DNA of 64,000 nt. Source: Circinella umbellata. Taxonomy: Eukaryota; Mucoromycota; Mucoromycetes; Mucorales; Lichtheimiaceae. The stretch is taken from contig JAIWNF010000005.1 in NCBI GenBank assembly GCA_025093555.1, positions 1,054,001 through 1,118,000 on the forward strand, in the 5' to 3' direction. The stretch's first letter is position 1; every line of letters begins with the position of its first letter. The notes beneath the pieces are model-generated. The model saw nothing but the letters and a program-made list of their open reading frames with translations. It did not search any database and was not told the DNA's origin. Made by a program: the position numbers and the translations under genes. This document shows, piece after piece, positions 60,265 through 64,000 of the stretch.

Positions 60265-60512
60265 ATGTATGTGTGTGTATATGTATATGTATAGTTTAAA
60301 TACAAAGGGATGTTTTTTTATATGAAACTAAATTATGGAGGTTTGGAAGCGTGGTGAGAAGAAAAAAAATTATATAATCGCTGTTTAAGCGAAAGGGACG
60401 GAAAAAAGTGGGAGGGTCTTGATGGGAAAGAAAAGAAGATAAATAAATATATCGCTAAATGTAGTGAGAGATGACGATGAGGAAAGAGGAAAAGAAAAAC
60501 ATGTATCTTATT
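60099..60512. repeat. Intergenic microsatellites (ATT)n and (TA)n(TG)n
   Basis: A run of TTA/ATT triplets at about 60150-60183, then TA (about 60228-60250) passing into TG/TATG repeats (to about 60292). The stretch lies between the convergent 3' ends of Prp28 and the PHD-finger gene. Confidence 0.85.
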
Positions 60513-63299
60513 TTATTGAGCAGTTTCTTCACATTGATAATCGTCTTCAAAATTTGCAAATTGAAACCACAAGGAATCTGGTGATGTAGGCGGAAGGTCA
60601 CTTGAAGAATAAGGTTCATCAGGCGGTAAAATATCAGAAGTAGGTAAAAGATTAGAAGAATCATCATCCATCATTGTATTATCAGAAAATAATAAGGATG
60701 GTGGTTGTAATAGGTTTAGTTCATTGAAGCCCCAATTATTGAACTTATTCTCGTCTTGACTACTACTACTCATTTTTGTATATGGTTCTTCTTGTAAATT
60801 ATCTGTCGTTGGTTGTGAGAACAGAATATCTTCCCATTCAGGTACGAGTTGTTGTGATGATGATGAGGATAAGTTTTTATTATCATTTTTATCCGGCGGT
60901 GATACCATAGCTTGTTGTTGTTCCTGATCAACAGGTTTCATATCAAGTAGTATTGAATCATTATGTTGTTGTTGTTGCTGCTGTTGAATGATACCAGCAC
61001 TGGATAAAAAGTCCTCGGTAACGTCCAAATCATCGCCATCATTATTTAATGTTACAGTGAGAGACTGGTTTATTTCCTTGTCTTCTTCGTCCTTTCGTTC
61101 TCCTATTTGTTCAAACATTTCTTCATCGTTCATTATTTCACTATTATCGTTTGGTGTTGTTGTTGTTGTTGTTGGAAATTCCATCTCATCGTCATCTTCT
61201 GCTAATTCATCTTCTTCCTCTTCCATCTCATCCGTTCCAATAACATGCTGTGACACTTTTGTGTCTACTGTAGTTCTTATTTCATCCTTTTCCAAACAAT
61301 AAGGACAAACATAATCATTGACGATATCCTTTTGCTCTACACCAACACAATGAAGGTGTTGCCACATACGACATCGATCACATTGAATCATGTTACCATT
61401 ATCTTCTGATGGCTTTTCACAAACACATTTGATACTTTCAACAGTATATTGTTCTTCTTCGTTATCTTCGTCTACTAGTTCGTCCCGTTGCTGACTACTC
61501 GTTTCTTCTTCTTCAGTCGTTTCTCGCTCTTTATATTTACAACGATCACGATGATAGGCAAGTCCATTACGATTTTTATATTTTTTACCGCACGATTTAC
61601 AAACAAATACACGTCGACCTATATATATTTATCCATACCATTCACGAAGAGAGAGAAAAACGTTAGGTCTAAATATATAAAGAAAATTTTTATGTCTTTT
61701 CCGTTTTGATTTCTTAAAAAAAACTTTATATGTTACCATCTTCAAGAATAAGTGGGGGAGTTGCACGTGATCGTCTTGTTTGTTTTGGTGTTGTAGTTGT
61801 TGCTGTCTTTTTCCCTTTCGATTCATTCAAGGGCCTTTTCTTACCACCTATTGAACGTTTCTTTGGTATTTGTTGCTTGTCTTTCTTTTCCATCATAATA
61901 TTATCATCTTCATTATAATGTAATAATTTGGATGATGAAGGTACAGATGAATGATGATTATATAGTTGTCTTTGTTGATGATGGTGTTTTCGTAACCGTG
62001 TACCATTTCCTGATACTGAACGTGTATTTAAAGGGGCAGCTTGATGTCTTTTCCGTGATAGCTTTATTCGATGTTTTTTATTTGAAAGTAATAATCCATT
62101 GTTATCTGTTGCCTCTTTCGATCCCATGGAAGCTAATGCTCTGGCTTTTGCTTGACAAAGTCGAATTTTGAGTAATTCACTTAAATATTTGATATTGTCA
62201 TGGCGTAAATCACCTAACGATGGAGGGCTATTAGCCCAAATCCCCATACATGTTTGGTATAATGAAGAAGAAGATGATAGTGATGACTGATTCGTGGAGC
62301 TGTTACCACTATTGGCGTTGCTGTTACTCGTGTTTTTGTTACTATTGTTGCTAGTAGTAGCAGTATCAGCACTGCTACTACTACTATTACTACTACTACC
62401 TCCTGTTGTATTGTTGCCATAACTATATTGTAACCCGGGTGATTGTCCTCGTTGCTCTTGTTCTTGTTGCCGTCGTGATGGTGATAAGGAAACGCGACTA
62501 TTAGTATTACTCGTGGTAAAAGTATTCGGTAATGCTGGCTTAACAGGAGAGCTGTGAGGAGATTGTAAAGGAGCTGAAGGATCGATACGCCTACTAAGTA
62601 ATTTAAGCTGGTCTGCTGATACTCGTTTAATATTAATATCAATATCAATATCATCACTGCTGTTGTTGTTATTAAATGCACCTGGTGAAGTAATGATAGT
62701 ATTGGTGCTTGTTGTTGTTGCAACTGGAGTATTCCGTTTATCGTTATGAAGATACTTCATTGAAGCAACCGTTTTACCGCCTGTTGTTGGTCGTAAACAT
62801 GTACGTTCAACACGGTGTTTGGTTGCTTTATATGTTTGTGGAATAAAAAGGTCACGTTTCTTTCTAGTTGGACTAGCATTTTCATCCTGATGAACAACGA
62901 CCAATGGCTGATGAGAACTATCACTCAAACTATTGAATTGTTTCTTTTCAACCACGAGAGGGGATGAAGCTAACGATTGTGGCTGTGGTGATGTAATAAA
63001 AGTTCGACTATTTTCGCTACTGTTATTATTATTGTTGGAAGTTTTGAAAACAAGTCGCTGCTGCTGTTGTTGTTGTTGTTCTATTTGTCGTATTGAATCA
63101 GTTTTATTTTCCAATGAAGTAAATGGTATGTTATTTTTATTATTACTGTTGTTTTGTTTCCTAAATAAATAATATAAGTTTTTTTAAGAGAAAGAATAAA
63201 ATTATTATTATTTCCTTTCTTTTAAAGAAGTATGAAGTTACTGATCATGTACCTATTGGGACTAAGAGGTGGTTTTGATAAAGGACTAGAATGATCCAT
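60513..63299 (-). CDS. C2HC zinc-finger plus PHD-finger protein, probable chromatin regulator
   Basis: Exons 63299-63253, 63160-61737, 61618-60513; 858 residues. The first exon is only 47 nt (MDHSSPLSKPPLSPNR) and the join is exact. Residues 1-490 are Asn/Ser/Gln/His low complexity with basic patches (GGKKRPLNESKGKK). The finger VCKSCGKKYKNRNGLAYHRDRC (497-517) has Cys-x2-Cys-x12-His-x3-Cys, similar to the Sfp1/JAZF1-like KYKN-NGL-YH type but ending in Cys. The PHD finger (555-598) has the C4HC3 ligands: CVC, CDRC, WQHLHC, CPYC. PHD fingers of this type (Cti6/Set3/MLL5-like) bind H3K4me3 tails. The C-terminal 260 residues are acidic and Gln/Ser/Pro-rich. Reading exons 2 and 3 separately would give two wrong gene calls; the donor at GATG/GTAACA joins them. 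Exact orthologue not recognised. Confidence 0.85.
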
Positions 63300-64000
63300 G
63301 ATGCAGTTAAAAGTATAAAATAAAAAACAATAAAGAATAAGAAGGAAAGAGCCGTGCTGTTTTGAGATTAAAAAAATGAGATAATATTTATTATAAAAAA
63401 TAGTCATGTGGACACATACGATTTCACGCAACAAATATGCTTGCATACCTTACAGCCCCTCCCATTTCTCTTTTCACTTCGCTCTTATTACCCCTCTTAT
63501 ATCCCCCTTTTACAACTACTCTTGTTGTTATTCTTCATTGTTTTATTTAATTAGCTTGTACCAAAAGGTTAGTATGATATATATTGCGGAACGATAATCA
63601 CTGTAACAGAAAACAAATGTGAAACATACATGACCTAATAAAGAATAGAGAAACCCTTTCATCAATTTTTTTACTAAGCTTACTAACATCCGTATCATTC
63701 GCTTAAATAACTGTATAAACAGCAATTATTTCGGTGTAAGCCTTATAACAGTTAATCATTACTATTTTATCCTTGCAAATCTATTAAGGTATATTACAAT
63801 AATAGATAGTAGAGAAACAAACCATAAATGAAAAGGGTTTATAAGCAAAAGAAAATCTAGGCGTAACATTAGAAAATAGGCGATCTGCTGTGATCCATGT
63901 TTACAAAAAAATAAAAATGAATTAGAACAATACTTATGCTGCGCATAATCATATTGTGTTCTAGTCTAAACTAATAGGAATGCAGTGTTCGTACTTTTTT
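63300..64000. other. Promoter side of the PHD gene, otherwise featureless
   Basis: The first 150 bases are the probable 5' leader of the minus-strand gene. The rest is A/T-rich; frames at 63406-63597 and 63543-63725 have no recognisable content. Confidence 0.5.

Noticed and set aside
1..64000. tRNA genes, rRNA and CRISPR arrays
   Set aside because: No A-box/B-box pair with a foldable cloverleaf, no rRNA segments and no spaced direct-repeat arrays were seen by eye.

Overview
This is an intron-containing eukaryotic nuclear window from an AT-rich genome. I read it as an early-diverging fungus, most likely Mucoromycota (Mucorales-like), but I cannot name a species. The basis is: many short GT-AG introns (about 50-170 nt) with TA-, ATT- or T-rich interiors; regulators rich in poly-Asn/Gln/Ser/Thr; an Atf1-type bZIP; a Prp28 helicase; a giant CH-CH-rod-GAR protein; and LINE remnants. 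I rebuilt the gene models by joining reading frames across splice sites so that the codon phase closes exactly.

Layout. 0.8-1.9 kb: a strong promoter (ATTGG, CCAAT, TATAAAA) followed by a CAA-rich, apparently spliced, non-protein locus with a tandemly duplicated unit that keeps its hairpins. 3.9-6.8 kb (+): ribonucleotide reductase large subunit, 5 exons, with a cluster of ACGCGT boxes around its 5' end. 7.3-8.6 kb (-): unrecognised protein with a possible split PH-like domain. 9.98-11.65 kb: two decayed genes. 12.0-13.5 kb (+): Atf1/CREB-type bZIP factor. 14.5-15.9 kb (-): ABHD11/Imo32-like mitochondrial alpha/beta hydrolase. 17.65-19.5 kb (-): protein with two AT-hooks.

19.5-35 kb is a gene-poor graveyard. 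It holds a decayed two-or-more-exon gene (23.9-25.0 kb), an AT-hook mini-ORF, a 5'-truncated LINE flanked by a perfect 12-bp direct repeat (27.17-28.91 kb), further coding debris ending in a second LINE fragment (29.1-30.6 kb), and a truncated copy of a nitrate/nitrite-type transporter (32.2-32.9 kb). The fuller transporter gene is at 35.1-36.9 kb (+) and carries one apparent frameshift.

37.5-64 kb is gene-dense again: TPR/F-box/LRR protein (-), secreted beta-propeller-like protein (-), a spectraplakin-like cytoskeletal giant of about 3,358 residues (43.6-54.1 kb, -), a gene relic, the spliceosomal DEAD-box helicase Prp28 (57.0-60.1 kb, +), and a chromatin-type protein combining a C2HC finger with a PHD finger (60.5-63.3 kb, -).

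There is no operon-like logic. Most intact genes are housekeeping or regulatory: dNTP synthesis, splicing, stress transcription, chromatin and actin-microtubule cross-linking. The most interesting items are the spectraplakin-like giant with a TPIP candidate EB1-binding site before its GAR domain, the duplicated hairpin-bearing intronic RNA candidate at 1.2-1.7 kb, and the paired intact and truncated transporter copies that share an intron position.
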